From assembly GCF_001905735.1 (NCBI RefSeq), contig NZ_LISW01000005.1:419426-483425 (forward strand): 64,000 nt of DNA. Direction: 5' to 3'. The notes under the pieces were generated by a model. The model was not told where the DNA came from. It did not search any database and worked only from the letters and a program-made list of their open reading frames with translations. The stretch comes from Streptomyces sp. CB01249. GTDB taxonomy: Bacteria > Actinomycetota > Actinomycetes > Streptomycetales > Streptomycetaceae. How positions within the stretch are numbered: the first letter of the stretch is position 1; every line of letters starts with the position of its first letter. The translations under genes were made by a program, and so were the position numbers. Below, piece by piece: positions 39,944 to 49,618 of the stretch.

Positions 39944-41100
39944 TCGGCGTGACACCGGGCGAGCACCTCCCTGGCGAGCTGGCGATAGGCGGCGGCACCG
40001 ACCGAGTTGGAGGCGTACGTGGTGATGGGCTCACCGGCGACCGTGGTCTCCGGGAAGCGGACCGTGCGCCCGATGACCGTGTGGTAGACGTGGTCGTCGA
40101 ACGCCTCGACCACCCGTGCCAGGACCTCGCGGCTGTGCACCGTACGGGAGTCGTACATGGTGGCGAGGATGCCGTCGAGCTCCAGCTCCGGGTTGAGCCG
40201 CTCCTGGACCTTCTCGATCGTCTCGGTGAGCAGCGCCACCCCGCGCAGCGCGAAGAACTCGCACTCGAGCGGGACTATCACCTTGTGCGCGGCGGTCAGC
40301 GCGTTCACCGTGAGCAGGCCGAGCGAGGGCTGACAGTCGATGACGATGTAGTCGTAGTCGGCCATCAGCGGCTTCAGGGCGCGCTGGAGCGTCGACTCGC
40401 GGGCCACCTCGCTGACGAGCTGCACCTCGGCGGCGGAGAGGTCGATGTTGCTGGGGAGCAGGTCCATGTTGGGGACCGCGGTCTTCAGCAGGACCTCGTC
40501 GGCCGCCATGCCCCGCTCCATGAGCAGGTTGTAGACGGTGAGGTCGAGCTCCATCGGGTTGACCCCGAGGCCGACCGAGAGGGCACCCTGCGGGTCGAAG
40601 TCGACCAGCAGGACGCGCCGTCCGTACTCGGCGAGCGCGGCACCCAGGTTGATGGTCGACGTGGTCTTGCCGACGCCGCCCTTCTGGTTGCACATCGCGA
40701 TGATCTTCGCGGGGCCGTGGTCGGTCAGCGGGCCCGGGATCGGGAAGTAGGGCAGGGGGCGGCCGGTCGGGCCGATCCGCTCGCGGCGCTGCCGGGCGGC
40801 GTCCGGCGCGAGCGTGGCCGCGTACTCCGGGTCGGGCTCGTACTCGGCGTCGGGGTCGTAGAAATGCGCCTGGGGCGTCTCGGCGAAGTCGGCGAGGGGG
40901 GCGGTGTCCCGGCCACTCTCGTTGCCGGCCATGGCGTTCACGTGTAGGCCGTCCATCATCTGGGGGGCTGTCGTCATGTGCTGGTGGGTGGAGAAGGTGC
41001 GGACAGCGACGGAGCCGACAGCCTCCAGCCCGTTCGGGCTCTGGCCCCGTGCAGGCATCCCTGGTTGAACACCCCCGGGAGTAATTGTCGACTCATTCAC
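39940..41100 (-). CDS. ParA-family ATPase
   Basis: A 386-residue ParA/Soj-type ATPase, a second one apart from the parA of the replication-origin locus that streptomycetes normally carry. The deviant Walker A CNQKGGVGKTTSTINLG is near residue 135-150, then VLLVDFDPQGALSVGLG, DYIVIDCQPSLGLLTVNALTAA and VIVPLECEFFALRGVALL. About 130 residues precede the ATPase core (QSPNGLEAVGSVAVRTF and an acidic Tyr/Asp region), unusual for the family. GTG start with AGGAGG 11 nt upstream. It heads an operon with an RHH-like protein, scpA, scpB and rluB, so a chromosome-organisation role is expected. Confidence 0.92.
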   Translation of the reverse strand: MNESTITPGGVQPGMPARGQSPNGLEAVGSVAVRTFSTHQHMTTAPQMMDGLHVNAMAGNESGRDTAPLADFAETPQAHFYDPDAEYEPDPEYAATLAPDAARQRRERIGPTGRPLPYFPIPGPLTDHGPAKIIAMCNQKGGVGKTTSTINLGAALAEYGRRVLLVDFDPQGALSVGLGVNPMELDLTVYNLLMERGMAADEVLLKTAVPNMDLLPSNIDLSAAEVQLVSEVARESTLQRALKPLMADYDYIVIDCQPSLGLLTVNALTAAHKVIVPLECEFFALRGVALLTETIEKVQERLNPELELDGILATMYDSRTVHSREVLARVVEAFDDHVYHTVIGRTVRFPETTVAGEPITTYASNSVGAAAYRQLAREVLARCHAE

Positions 41101-41426
41101 AAGTCGTCTTACCTCCTTGGACGTGACCAGGAAACTTATCGATAGGTCAGCGTGGCACCATGCCGACGATTGGCGACTCTATGGCGTGTCCCCTGTCCGC
41201 AGCAACACAATCCGCCGGACCCGGCCCGTTGTGTCGGCAATCGAACGCCCCGCTGTCAAGGGCGCGCAACCCTCGGTACACACTTTTCCCGAGTGTACGA
41301 AACGGTTAAAGGGTTACGTTCGAGACGAGTTGCTCGGGGGCGCGCGCGGCCCCGGCATGCGTCCGGCCGGACCTTGACGGCAAGGTCCGGCCGGACGCAC
41401 GGAGTTGACGAAGCGGTTGACCCGGG
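41101..41426. other. 326-bp region between parA and ald
   Basis: It contains the parA promoter area and, at the other end, the ald terminator (41358-41399). The middle includes the A/T-richer ACGAAACGGTTAAAGGGTTACG stretch. I see no parS-like GTTTCAC site and no coding pattern. Confidence 0.55.
41358..41399 (-). terminator. 18-bp hairpin terminator after ald
   Basis: Arms 41358-41375 and 41382-41399 are perfectly complementary around a 6-nt loop, starting 27 nt beyond the alanine dehydrogenase stop codon. Confidence 0.85.
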
Positions 41427-42542
41427 TCAGCCGATGAGCGTGTTCAGGTCGACGTGGTCGAGGCCGTGTGCCTCGGCCACCTCGCGGTAAACGACCTGTC
41501 CGTCATGGGTGTTGAGGCCCTTGGCGAGCGCGGCGTCCCGGCGCAGCGCCTCCACCCAGCCCCGGTTCGCAAGCTCCACGATGTACGGCAGCGTCGCGTT
41601 GGTGAGGGCGTACGTCGAGGTGTTGGGCACCGCGCCGGGCATGTTCGCGACGCAGTAGAAGACCGAGTCGTGGACCTGGAAGGTCGGCTCGGCGTGCGTC
41701 GTGGGGTGCGAGTCCTCGAAGCAGCCGCCCTGATCAATTGCAATGTCGACAAGTACACTTCCGGGCTTCATCTTGGCGACGAGCTCGTTGGTGACCAACT
41801 TCGGGGCCTTGGCGCCGGGGATCAGCACGGCACCGACGACGAGGTCGGCCTCGACCACGGCCTTCTCCAGCTCGAAGGCGTTGGAGACGACGGTCTGCAC
41901 CTTGGTGCCGAAGACCTTGTCCGCCTCGCGGAGCTTGTTGATGTCCTTGTCGAGCAGCGTGACGTGGAAGCCGAGGCCCACCGCGATCTGGGTGGCGTTC
42001 CAGCCGGAGACACCGCCGCCGATGACGACGGCGCGGCCGGCCGCCGTACCGGGGACTCCGCCCGGCAGCACGCCGCGGCCGCCGGCCGAGCGCATCAGGT
42101 GGTACGCACCGACCTGCGGGGCCAGCCGGCCCGCGACCTCGGACATCGGGGCGAGCAGCGGCAGCGCGCGGTTCGCCGTCTCGACGGTCTCGTACGCGAT
42201 GGCGGTGGTGCCCGACTCCAGGAGCGCGTCCGTGCACGCGCGGGAGGCCGCGAGGTGCAGGTAGGTGAAGAGGGTCTGGCCCTTGCGGAGGCGGTGGTAC
42301 TCCTCGGCGACCGGCTCCTTGACCTTGAGCAGCAGGTCGGCGGCGGCCCAGACCTCGTCGGCGGTGGGCAGGATCTCCGCCCCCGCCGCGACGTACTCCT
42401 CGTCCGTGATGGACGAGCCCGCTCCGGCGTTCCGCTCGACGACGACCTGGTGGCCGTGACGGACGAGCTCATGCACACCGGCAGGCGTGATCGCCACGCG
42501 GAACTCGTTGTTCTTGACTTCGCGGGGGATGCCGACCTTCAT
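41427..42542 (-). CDS. ald: Alanine dehydrogenase
   Basis: A 371-residue NAD enzyme, the usual family length, catalysing L-alanine to pyruvate and ammonia. The sequence is collinear with the family: MKVGIPREVKNNEFRVAITPAGV, LLLKVKEPVAEEY (substrate Lys), LFTYLHLAA, the Rossmann motif VVIGGGVSGWNATQIAVGLG, and DIAIDQGGCFEDSHPTTHAEPTF, with the catalytic His in the LHLAA region. About ten codons around plus-strand 41730-41765 (reading GSVLVDIAID) are mostly A/T-ended, unlike the rest of the gene. Upstream, GATGCAT and TTGCATTGC half-sites could be Lrp/AsnC-type sites. Transcribed alone, ending at the hairpin. Confidence 0.95.
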   Translation of the reverse strand: MKVGIPREVKNNEFRVAITPAGVHELVRHGHQVVVERNAGAGSSITDEEYVAAGAEILPTADEVWAAADLLLKVKEPVAEEYHRLRKGQTLFTYLHLAASRACTDALLESGTTAIAYETVETANRALPLLAPMSEVAGRLAPQVGAYHLMRSAGGRGVLPGGVPGTAAGRAVVIGGGVSGWNATQIAVGLGFHVTLLDKDINKLREADKVFGTKVQTVVSNAFELEKAVVEADLVVGAVLIPGAKAPKLVTNELVAKMKPGSVLVDIAIDQGGCFEDSHPTTHAEPTFQVHDSVFYCVANMPGAVPNTSTYALTNATLPYIVELANRGWVEALRRDAALAKGLNTHDGQVVYREVAEAHGLDHVDLNTLIG

Positions 42543-42684
42543 GTCGATCACGGTCCTTGGCTCAGAGGATAATCCGGGCACAGCAATGCAAAAAGGGTAG
42601 ATGCATCGCATGTGAAGGCACCGCGAACGGCCGCGGTACAGCCAGTCTAATGAAGGGCTTCCCGCTGTCTAGCCTTGCAAAGCA

Positions 42685-44748
42685 TTATTTTTCCGAGCAA
42701 GCACTGCCGGTTTCGCAGGTCGCGCCCGCTTCACCCAGCAATCTGTCGGCCGCACCCCGGTGCAGCCCCGCCGCCGCGGGGTCACCGAGCCGGTCCAGGG
42801 TGTCCGCGAGCCGCAGCTCAAGCGCCGCCTGCAGCCGTACGTCCTTGGCCCGCCGCGCCCACTCCACCGCCTCCCGGCAGGTGCGCAGCGACTCCTGCGG
42901 CCGGCCCGCGTACTCCTGGACCCGGGCCATCTCGCTGAGCGCCCGCGCCTGGGCCGCGAGGTCGCCCAGCCTGCGGTGGCCCGCCGCGGCGGCGCGCCAG
43001 TTCCGCAGCGCCTCGCCGTACCGCCCAGCGTAGGTGTGGACGGTGCCGAGGCGCCCGTACAGGCGCGCCGCCTCGGCGGGCTCGCCCTGGGTGAGGCGCT
43101 GGGCGAGCGCCCGTCCGTACCAGTCGGAGGCCCGGTGGTAGTCGCCCAGCTCCGCGTAGGCGCCGCCCACGGACTCCATCGCCCGCCCGGTGGCGTACGG
43201 GTCCTTCGCGGCCCGCCCGGCGTCCAGCGCGTCCCGGTAGCGGGCCAGCGCCTCGCGGGTGCGGCCGGTCCCGGCGTCCAGGTCGGCCAGGTTGAGCAGG
43301 GCCGCCGCCCGCTCGCGGGGCAGGTCGCGGCGCTCGGCGACGGCCAGCACCAGGCCGTGCAGGGCGTAGAGGTCGGGAGCTGCGGCGTCGGTGCCCTCGT
43401 GCGCGGCGAGCGCCCGCACCAGCGCGGCGACCAGGCGGCGGGCCAGCGTGTCGAGGTCCCCGTCCTCGACGGCGATCCGGGCGGAGGCGAGCAGGGCGGG
43501 CCTGCGGGCGCGCAGCCAGGCGGCGGCGGTCTCCGGGTCCGGGAAGCGCAGGGTGCGCGGGAGGCCGGCCAGCTTGCGGCGGGACGGCGAGCCCTCGGGG
43601 TCCGTGATGGCGCGGCAGGACTGGAGGAGGCGCACGGTGCGCTCCAGCATCCTGGCCCGGGCGAGCTGGATCTCGGCGGGGCGGTCCCGGTCCTCCAGGA
43701 GCGCCCGCAGCAGCCCGGCGAGGCAGCCCGGCACCTCGTACTGCGGTTCGCCGGTGCCCTCGCGGCGCAGCAGGCCGAGGGTGACGAAATCGTCCAGGGT
43801 GGTCCGGGCCGCCGAGACGGAGCATCCGGCCAGTGCGGAGGCGGTGTGGGCGTCGGCGAGGCCGCCGGGGGCGAGGGAGAGCAGTCGCAGTATCCGGGCG
43901 GGGGTGGCCGGGAGGGAGTCGTGGACGAGGCGGAAGGCGCGGGTCAGCGGGCGCGTCCCGGCGGGCAGTTCGGGGTCGTCCGGCAGCGCGCGCAGCTGCC
44001 GTCCGGCGTCGGCCACGGAGGCGGTCGGGCGGGCGGCGAGCCAGCCGCCGATGAGGACCAGGGCGGCCGGCTGCCCGCCGCACTCCTCGGCCACGGTCTG
44101 GGCGGTCAGCGGGTCGACGGTGATCCTGACCTGGCCGGTGGCGCGGCCGAGGAGCTGGACGGCGGAGCCCGTGTCCAGGCCGCCGATGGTGCAGGGCCGG
44201 ACGCCGGGGATCCCGGTGAGCGGGCCCTCGGAGGTGGCGACGACGAGGCAGTCCGGGTTGTCGGGGAGGAGCGGGTCGACCTGTTCGGCGTCCGCGGCGT
44301 CGTCCAGGAGGAGCAGGACCCGGCGGACGGCCAGGGCCTCGCGGACGATTTCGCCCAGTTCGTCGGCGTCGGCGCCGGGCGGCCCGGTCAGACCGAGCCC
44401 GCCGAGGAGGTCGCGGGCGGCGCGCTCCGGAGGGACGGGGCCGCCGCCGGTCTCGGCGAGCCGGACGCGGAGCAGGCCGTCGGGGTAGTCGCCGGTTTCG
44501 AGGAGCCGGCGGGCGAGTTCGGAGGCGAGCGCGGTGCGGCCGGAGCCGGGGCGTCCGGCGATCAGGAGGACCCGGGCGCGGGCGCTGCGGCGGCCGGCCA
44601 TGGTGTCGAGTCCGGCGCGCTCGATGTCGTCGCGCAGTTCCTTCAACTCGCGTTCGCGGCCGAAGAATCGGGCTGGTTCCGGCGCGGGCGGCTCCTCGGT
44701 CCCCGCTGCCTCGGCCGGGCCGCTGGTGTCCACCGCCTGATCCGTCAC
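42685..44748 (-). CDS. NB-ARC/TPR STAND-type ATPase with altered P-loop
   Basis: A 687-residue signal-transduction ATPase. A FFGRERELKELRDDIERAG cap precedes the NB-ARC module. The P-loop reads GRPGSGRT (65-72) with Arg in place of the usual Lys, so ATP hydrolysis may be weakened. Walker B is VRRVLLLLDDAADAEQVDPLLP, then CLVVATSEGPL and the winged-helix region LRLLSLAPGGLADAHTASALAGCS. The last ~250 residues are tetratricopeptide repeats (ALARYRDALDAGR, GRAMESVGGAYAELGDYHRASDWYGRAL, LYGRLGTVHTYAGRYGEALRNW, ALSEMARVQEYAGRPQESLRTC). No effector domain is attached. Function unknown; regulatory scaffold likely. Confidence 0.88.
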   Translation of the reverse strand: MTDQAVDTSGPAEAAGTEEPPAPEPARFFGRERELKELRDDIERAGLDTMAGRRSARARVLLIAGRPGSGRTALASELARRLLETGDYPDGLLRVRLAETGGGPVPPERAARDLLGGLGLTGPPGADADELGEIVREALAVRRVLLLLDDAADAEQVDPLLPDNPDCLVVATSEGPLTGIPGVRPCTIGGLDTGSAVQLLGRATGQVRITVDPLTAQTVAEECGGQPAALVLIGGWLAARPTASVADAGRQLRALPDDPELPAGTRPLTRAFRLVHDSLPATPARILRLLSLAPGGLADAHTASALAGCSVSAARTTLDDFVTLGLLRREGTGEPQYEVPGCLAGLLRALLEDRDRPAEIQLARARMLERTVRLLQSCRAITDPEGSPSRRKLAGLPRTLRFPDPETAAAWLRARRPALLASARIAVEDGDLDTLARRLVAALVRALAAHEGTDAAAPDLYALHGLVLAVAERRDLPRERAAALLNLADLDAGTGRTREALARYRDALDAGRAAKDPYATGRAMESVGGAYAELGDYHRASDWYGRALAQRLTQGEPAEAARLYGRLGTVHTYAGRYGEALRNWRAAAAGHRRLGDLAAQARALSEMARVQEYAGRPQESLRTCREAVEWARRAKDVRLQAALELRLADTLDRLGDPAAAGLHRGAADRLLGEAGATCETGSACSEK

Positions 44749-44855
44749 GGGCCACGCTCCACTTCGCTGACGCGTCGCCCTGCGGGACTCCGGTCAGGGC
44801 ATTCGAAGCGTAGTTCAGGCGGATGGCCGGAGCGGGGGGAGCACGACCCGGGCAT

Positions 44856-44890
44856 CCCCCGATCGGATCAGCATTTTTTACGATCGGGGG
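44856..44890. repeat. 10-bp inverted repeat with T-rich loop
   Basis: CCCCCGATCG (44856-44865) and CGATCGGGGG (44881-44890) flank GATCAGCATTTTTTA. It lies 62 nt past the ADP-ribose pyrophosphatase stop and 108 nt before the NB-ARC start. It may be a terminator of the former or a regulator site for the latter. Confidence 0.4.
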
Positions 44891-44952
44891 GTGCGCGGGA
44901 GTGACCGTACGAGGGGCCTCATCGACCGCCGGGCACGGTTTCAGACGGTCCG

Positions 44953-45579
44953 TCAGGCCTCGAAGGGGCGGGCCGGCCAGGGTGCGTCGGCGGGGCGCAG
45001 CGCGTCGACGCCGTCGCCCGCGAGGGCCGCGGTGAGCGCGAGCACGCCCACGACCAGGCAGCTGTTGTGCAGCTCACCGGCGAGCACCTGGCGCACGAGG
45101 TCCTGGAGCGGCACCCGGGCCAGCTCCATGTCGGCCTCCTCCTCGGAGACCTCGAAGCGCTCGCCCTCCGCCTCGGAGACGTCCCGGGCGAGGAAGATGC
45201 GTACGGCCTCGTCGGAGCCGCCGGGCGAGGTGTAGATGTCGGCGAGCACCCGCCAGTCCTCGGCCTTGACGTACGCCTCCTCGTACAGCTCGCGCTGCGC
45301 GGCGTGCAGCGGGTTCTCGCCGGGCACGTCGAGCAGCCCGGCGGGGATCTCCCACAGCTTGTGGCGGACGGGGTGGCGGTACTGGCGCAGGACCAGGACG
45401 CGGCCCTCGTCGTCCAGCGCGAGCACGGCGACCGAGCCGGGGTGCACCTGGTAGTCGCGGTGCGCGACCGTACCGTCGGGCATCTCGACGTCGTCGGAGC
45501 GGACGCTGGTCTTCTTCCCCCGGAACGGGGTCGCGCTCTCGGTGACGTGCCATTCCTCGGGCGTGTCCTGGAAACCCAT
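44953..45579 (-). CDS. ADP-ribose pyrophosphatase (Nudix hydrolase)
   Basis: A 208-residue Nudix enzyme that splits ADP-ribose and related sugars to AMP and ribose 5-phosphate. The N-terminus has the exchange strand typical of the dimeric ADPRase fold (FRGKKTSVRSDDVEMPDGTVAHRDYQVHPGSVAVLALDDEGRVLVLRQYRHP). The Nudix box region is PAGLLDVPGENPLHAAQRELYEEAYV, with the final Gly of the strict consensus replaced by Ala-Tyr. ADIYTSPGGSDEAVRIFLARD is the substrate loop. The ATG has GGGAGG upstream. It lies directly after pyrG, separated by a near-perfect hairpin. Confidence 0.9.
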   Translation of the reverse strand: MGFQDTPEEWHVTESATPFRGKKTSVRSDDVEMPDGTVAHRDYQVHPGSVAVLALDDEGRVLVLRQYRHPVRHKLWEIPAGLLDVPGENPLHAAQRELYEEAYVKAEDWRVLADIYTSPGGSDEAVRIFLARDVSEAEGERFEVSEEEADMELARVPLQDLVRQVLAGELHNSCLVVGVLALTAALAGDGVDALRPADAPWPARPFEA

Positions 45580-45603
45580 CTGCGTCCTCCCACGAAAAAC
45601 GGT

Positions 45604-45643
45604 GACCGGGGCCCGCGTCCCTGTTCGGACGCGCGCCCCGGTC
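45604..45643 (-). terminator. 17-bp hairpin (one mismatch) after pyrG
   Basis: Arms 45604-45620 and 45627-45643 pair with a single mismatch around CTGTTC. It begins 26 nt after the pyrG stop and should separate it from the downstream Nudix gene. Confidence 0.72.
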
Positions 45644-45669
45644 AACCGTAACGCCTGCGGAGGTACCGC

Positions 45670-47343
<1,674 letters not shown>

Positions 47344-47745
47344 AGCCAAAGGGGGCTCCCGTGGTCGCGATCATGAGGTGCGTGCCGGCTTGCCGTCCGG
47401 AGATTCCGGAGATGCCGTCGCTGCGGTTCGGGGGCCTCGTCTGCTCTCGCCGACGACCACCGGTCCACGGGCTACCAGGGTATCAGCGACAGGGGGAGAC
47501 TGCTTCCGGCCACCGGCCCGCAAGCGCGGCGCAAGCCGCATATGCCACTCGCACCCCGCTAGATCGGACCACTCCGGTTGGCAAGAGGGTCGCGCGGATC
47601 ACCCGGCTGCGTCGTATCCTGCTCGGACACTCGCTCGGGCGAGGCCGGAAGTTCGCAGGTCCCCCCACTACAACCCCTTGCGACAACCTCTTGACCCGCA
47701 GTAAGCGCCCTACGGGGCGACATGGCCGTTCGACTGGAGATGCAC
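47344..47745. other. 402-bp divergent region between pyrG and the GH15 gene
   Basis: It holds the promoters of both genes. A TTGACC hexamer near 47693 lies about 50 nt before the GH15 start and could be its -35. No strong palindrome, RNA gene or coding pattern is visible. Confidence 0.5.
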
Positions 47746-49548
47746 GTGGCCGGGCGCATCGAGGATTACGCACTCATCGGAGACATGCAGACCGCTGCCC
47801 TGGTCTGCCGGGACGGCACAGCCGACTGGCTTTGCCTCCCCCGCTTCGATTCACACGCCATTTTCGCGGGCCTCCTGGGCACCGAGGAACACGGCTTCTG
47901 GCGACTGGGGCCGGCCCGCCCCGAGGGCGCGGAGCCGCCCGCCGCCGACCGCCGCCGCTACCGCGGGGACTCCCTCATCCTCGAATCGGAGTGGGACACG
48001 CCGCGCGGCACGGTCAGAGTGACCGACTTCATGCCGCCGCGTGACGGCGCGCCGCAGCTGATCCGGATCGTGGAGGGCGTCAGCGGCCGTGTGCCGATGC
48101 GCTCGGAGCTGCGCATGCGGTTCAGCTACGGCCGCGTCACCCCCTGGGTGCACAAGGTGGACTCACGTACGGTCGCCGTCGCGGGCCCGGACTCGGTGTG
48201 GCTGGACACACCCGTCGACACCTACGGCGAGAACCTGACGACGTACTCCGACTTCACCGTCTCCCCCGGTGACCGGATCGCGTTCACCATCAGCTGGCAG
48301 CCCTCGCACCACGAGCCGCCCGCGCTCCCGGACCCGGACGGCTCGCTGGAGGCGACCGCGGACTTCTGGCGCGAGTGGGTCGAGCAGTGCACGTACCACG
48401 GCCCCTACCGCGAGGCCGTGGTCCGCTCGCTGATCACGCTGAAGGCCCTGACGTACGCGCCGACCGGCGGCATCGTCGCCGCGCCGACCACCTCGCTGCC
48501 CGAGGACATCGGCGGCTCCCGGAACTGGGACTACCGCTACACCTGGCTGCGCGACGCCGCGATCACCCTCTCCTCGCTGCTGCGCACCGGCTACCGCGAG
48601 GAGGCCCGCGCCTGGCGCGAATGGCTGCTGCGCGCGGTGGCCGGCGACCCGGAGAACCTGCAGATCATGTACGGGATCGCGGGCGAGCGGGAGCTGGGCG
48701 AGGCGGAGCTGGAGTGGCTGCCGGGTTACGAGGGCTCCGCCCCGGTCCGCGTCGGCAACGGTGCTGCGGGCCAGCTCCAGCTGGACGTGTACGGCGAGGT
48801 CACCGAGGCGCTGCACCTGGCGCACATGACGGGCCTGGCCCGCAACGACTACGCCACCGGGCTCCAGCTCAAGCTGATCGAGTACCTGGAGAAGCACTGG
48901 AACGAGCCGGACGAGGGCATCTGGGAGGTGCGCGGGCCGCGCCGCCACTTCGTGCACTCCAAGGTGATGGCCTGGGTCGCGGTCGACCGGACCATCAAGC
49001 TCATCGAGTCCGGCGACGCGGAGGGCCCGGTCGAGCGGCTGCACGAGCTGCGCGACGAGATCCACCGCGACGTCTGCGAGCGCGGCTACGACCCCGAGCG
49101 CAACACCTTCACCCAGTCGTACGGGTCGAAGGAACTGGACGCCTCCCTGCTGCTGATCCCGCAGATGGGCTTCCTGCCGCCCGACGACAAGCGGGTCATC
49201 GGCACCATCGAGGCGATCCAGCGGGAGCTGTCCACGGAGGACGGCTTCGTCCTGCGCTACCCGACCGCGGGCGACGACGCGGGCGTGGACGGCCTGGAGG
49301 GCGACGAGGGCGCCTTCCTGGCCTGCTCGTTCTGGCTGGCGGACGACCTCGCGATGATCGGCCGGGTGGACGAGGCGCGGCGGCTGTTCGAGCGGCTGCT
49401 GTCCCTCCGCAACGACCTGGGCCTGCTGGCCGAGGAGTGGGACGCCCGCCTCCAGCGCCAGGTGGGCAACTTCCCGCAGGCGTTCAGCCACGTCCCGCTG
49501 ATCGACACGGCCCTGCGCCTGACGGCGAGCGGGGCGTACGTGGGCTGA
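47746..49548 (+). CDS. GH15 glycoside hydrolase (glucoamylase/trehalase-like)
   Basis: A 600-residue enzyme with the two-domain layout of prokaryotic glucoamylases and actinobacterial trehalases. The N-terminal beta-supersandwich opens GRIEDYALIGDMQTAALVCRDGTADWLCLPRFDSHAIFAGLLG. The (alpha/alpha)6 barrel has APTTSLPEDIGGSRNWDYRYTWLRDAA and the catalytic-Glu region HWNEPDEGIWEVRGPRRHFVHSKVMAWVAVDR. FLACSFWLADDLAMIGR and PLIDTALRLT close the fold. No signal peptide is present, so a cytoplasmic glucan or trehalose is the likely substrate. GTG 47746 is preferred because GGAG lies 6 nt upstream and homologues open at AGRIEDYALIGD; ATG 47722 and 47740 are in-frame alternatives. Confidence 0.9.
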   Translation: MAGRIEDYALIGDMQTAALVCRDGTADWLCLPRFDSHAIFAGLLGTEEHGFWRLGPARPEGAEPPAADRRRYRGDSLILESEWDTPRGTVRVTDFMPPRDGAPQLIRIVEGVSGRVPMRSELRMRFSYGRVTPWVHKVDSRTVAVAGPDSVWLDTPVDTYGENLTTYSDFTVSPGDRIAFTISWQPSHHEPPALPDPDGSLEATADFWREWVEQCTYHGPYREAVVRSLITLKALTYAPTGGIVAAPTTSLPEDIGGSRNWDYRYTWLRDAAITLSSLLRTGYREEARAWREWLLRAVAGDPENLQIMYGIAGERELGEAELEWLPGYEGSAPVRVGNGAAGQLQLDVYGEVTEALHLAHMTGLARNDYATGLQLKLIEYLEKHWNEPDEGIWEVRGPRRHFVHSKVMAWVAVDRTIKLIESGDAEGPVERLHELRDEIHRDVCERGYDPERNTFTQSYGSKELDASLLLIPQMGFLPPDDKRVIGTIEAIQRELSTEDGFVLRYPTAGDDAGVDGLEGDEGAFLACSFWLADDLAMIGRVDEARRLFERLLSLRNDLGLLAEEWDARLQRQVGNFPQAFSHVPLIDTALRLTASGAYVG

Positions 49549-49618
49549 CGGACGCGGTCCGCGACCTCCCCGCCCGGCTGCCGGATCCCGGTGGCCGGGC
49601 GGAGCCGTATCGGCGCTT

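Noticed and set aside
41101..41426. Possible parS centromere site near parA
   Set aside because: No match to the GTTTCAC-type palindrome was found.
47722..47745. Earlier start codons for the GH15 gene
   Set aside because: The extra residues before AGRIEDYALIGD lack a good ribosome-binding site. GTG 47746 has GGAG at 6 nt, although the ATG at 47722 cannot be fully excluded.
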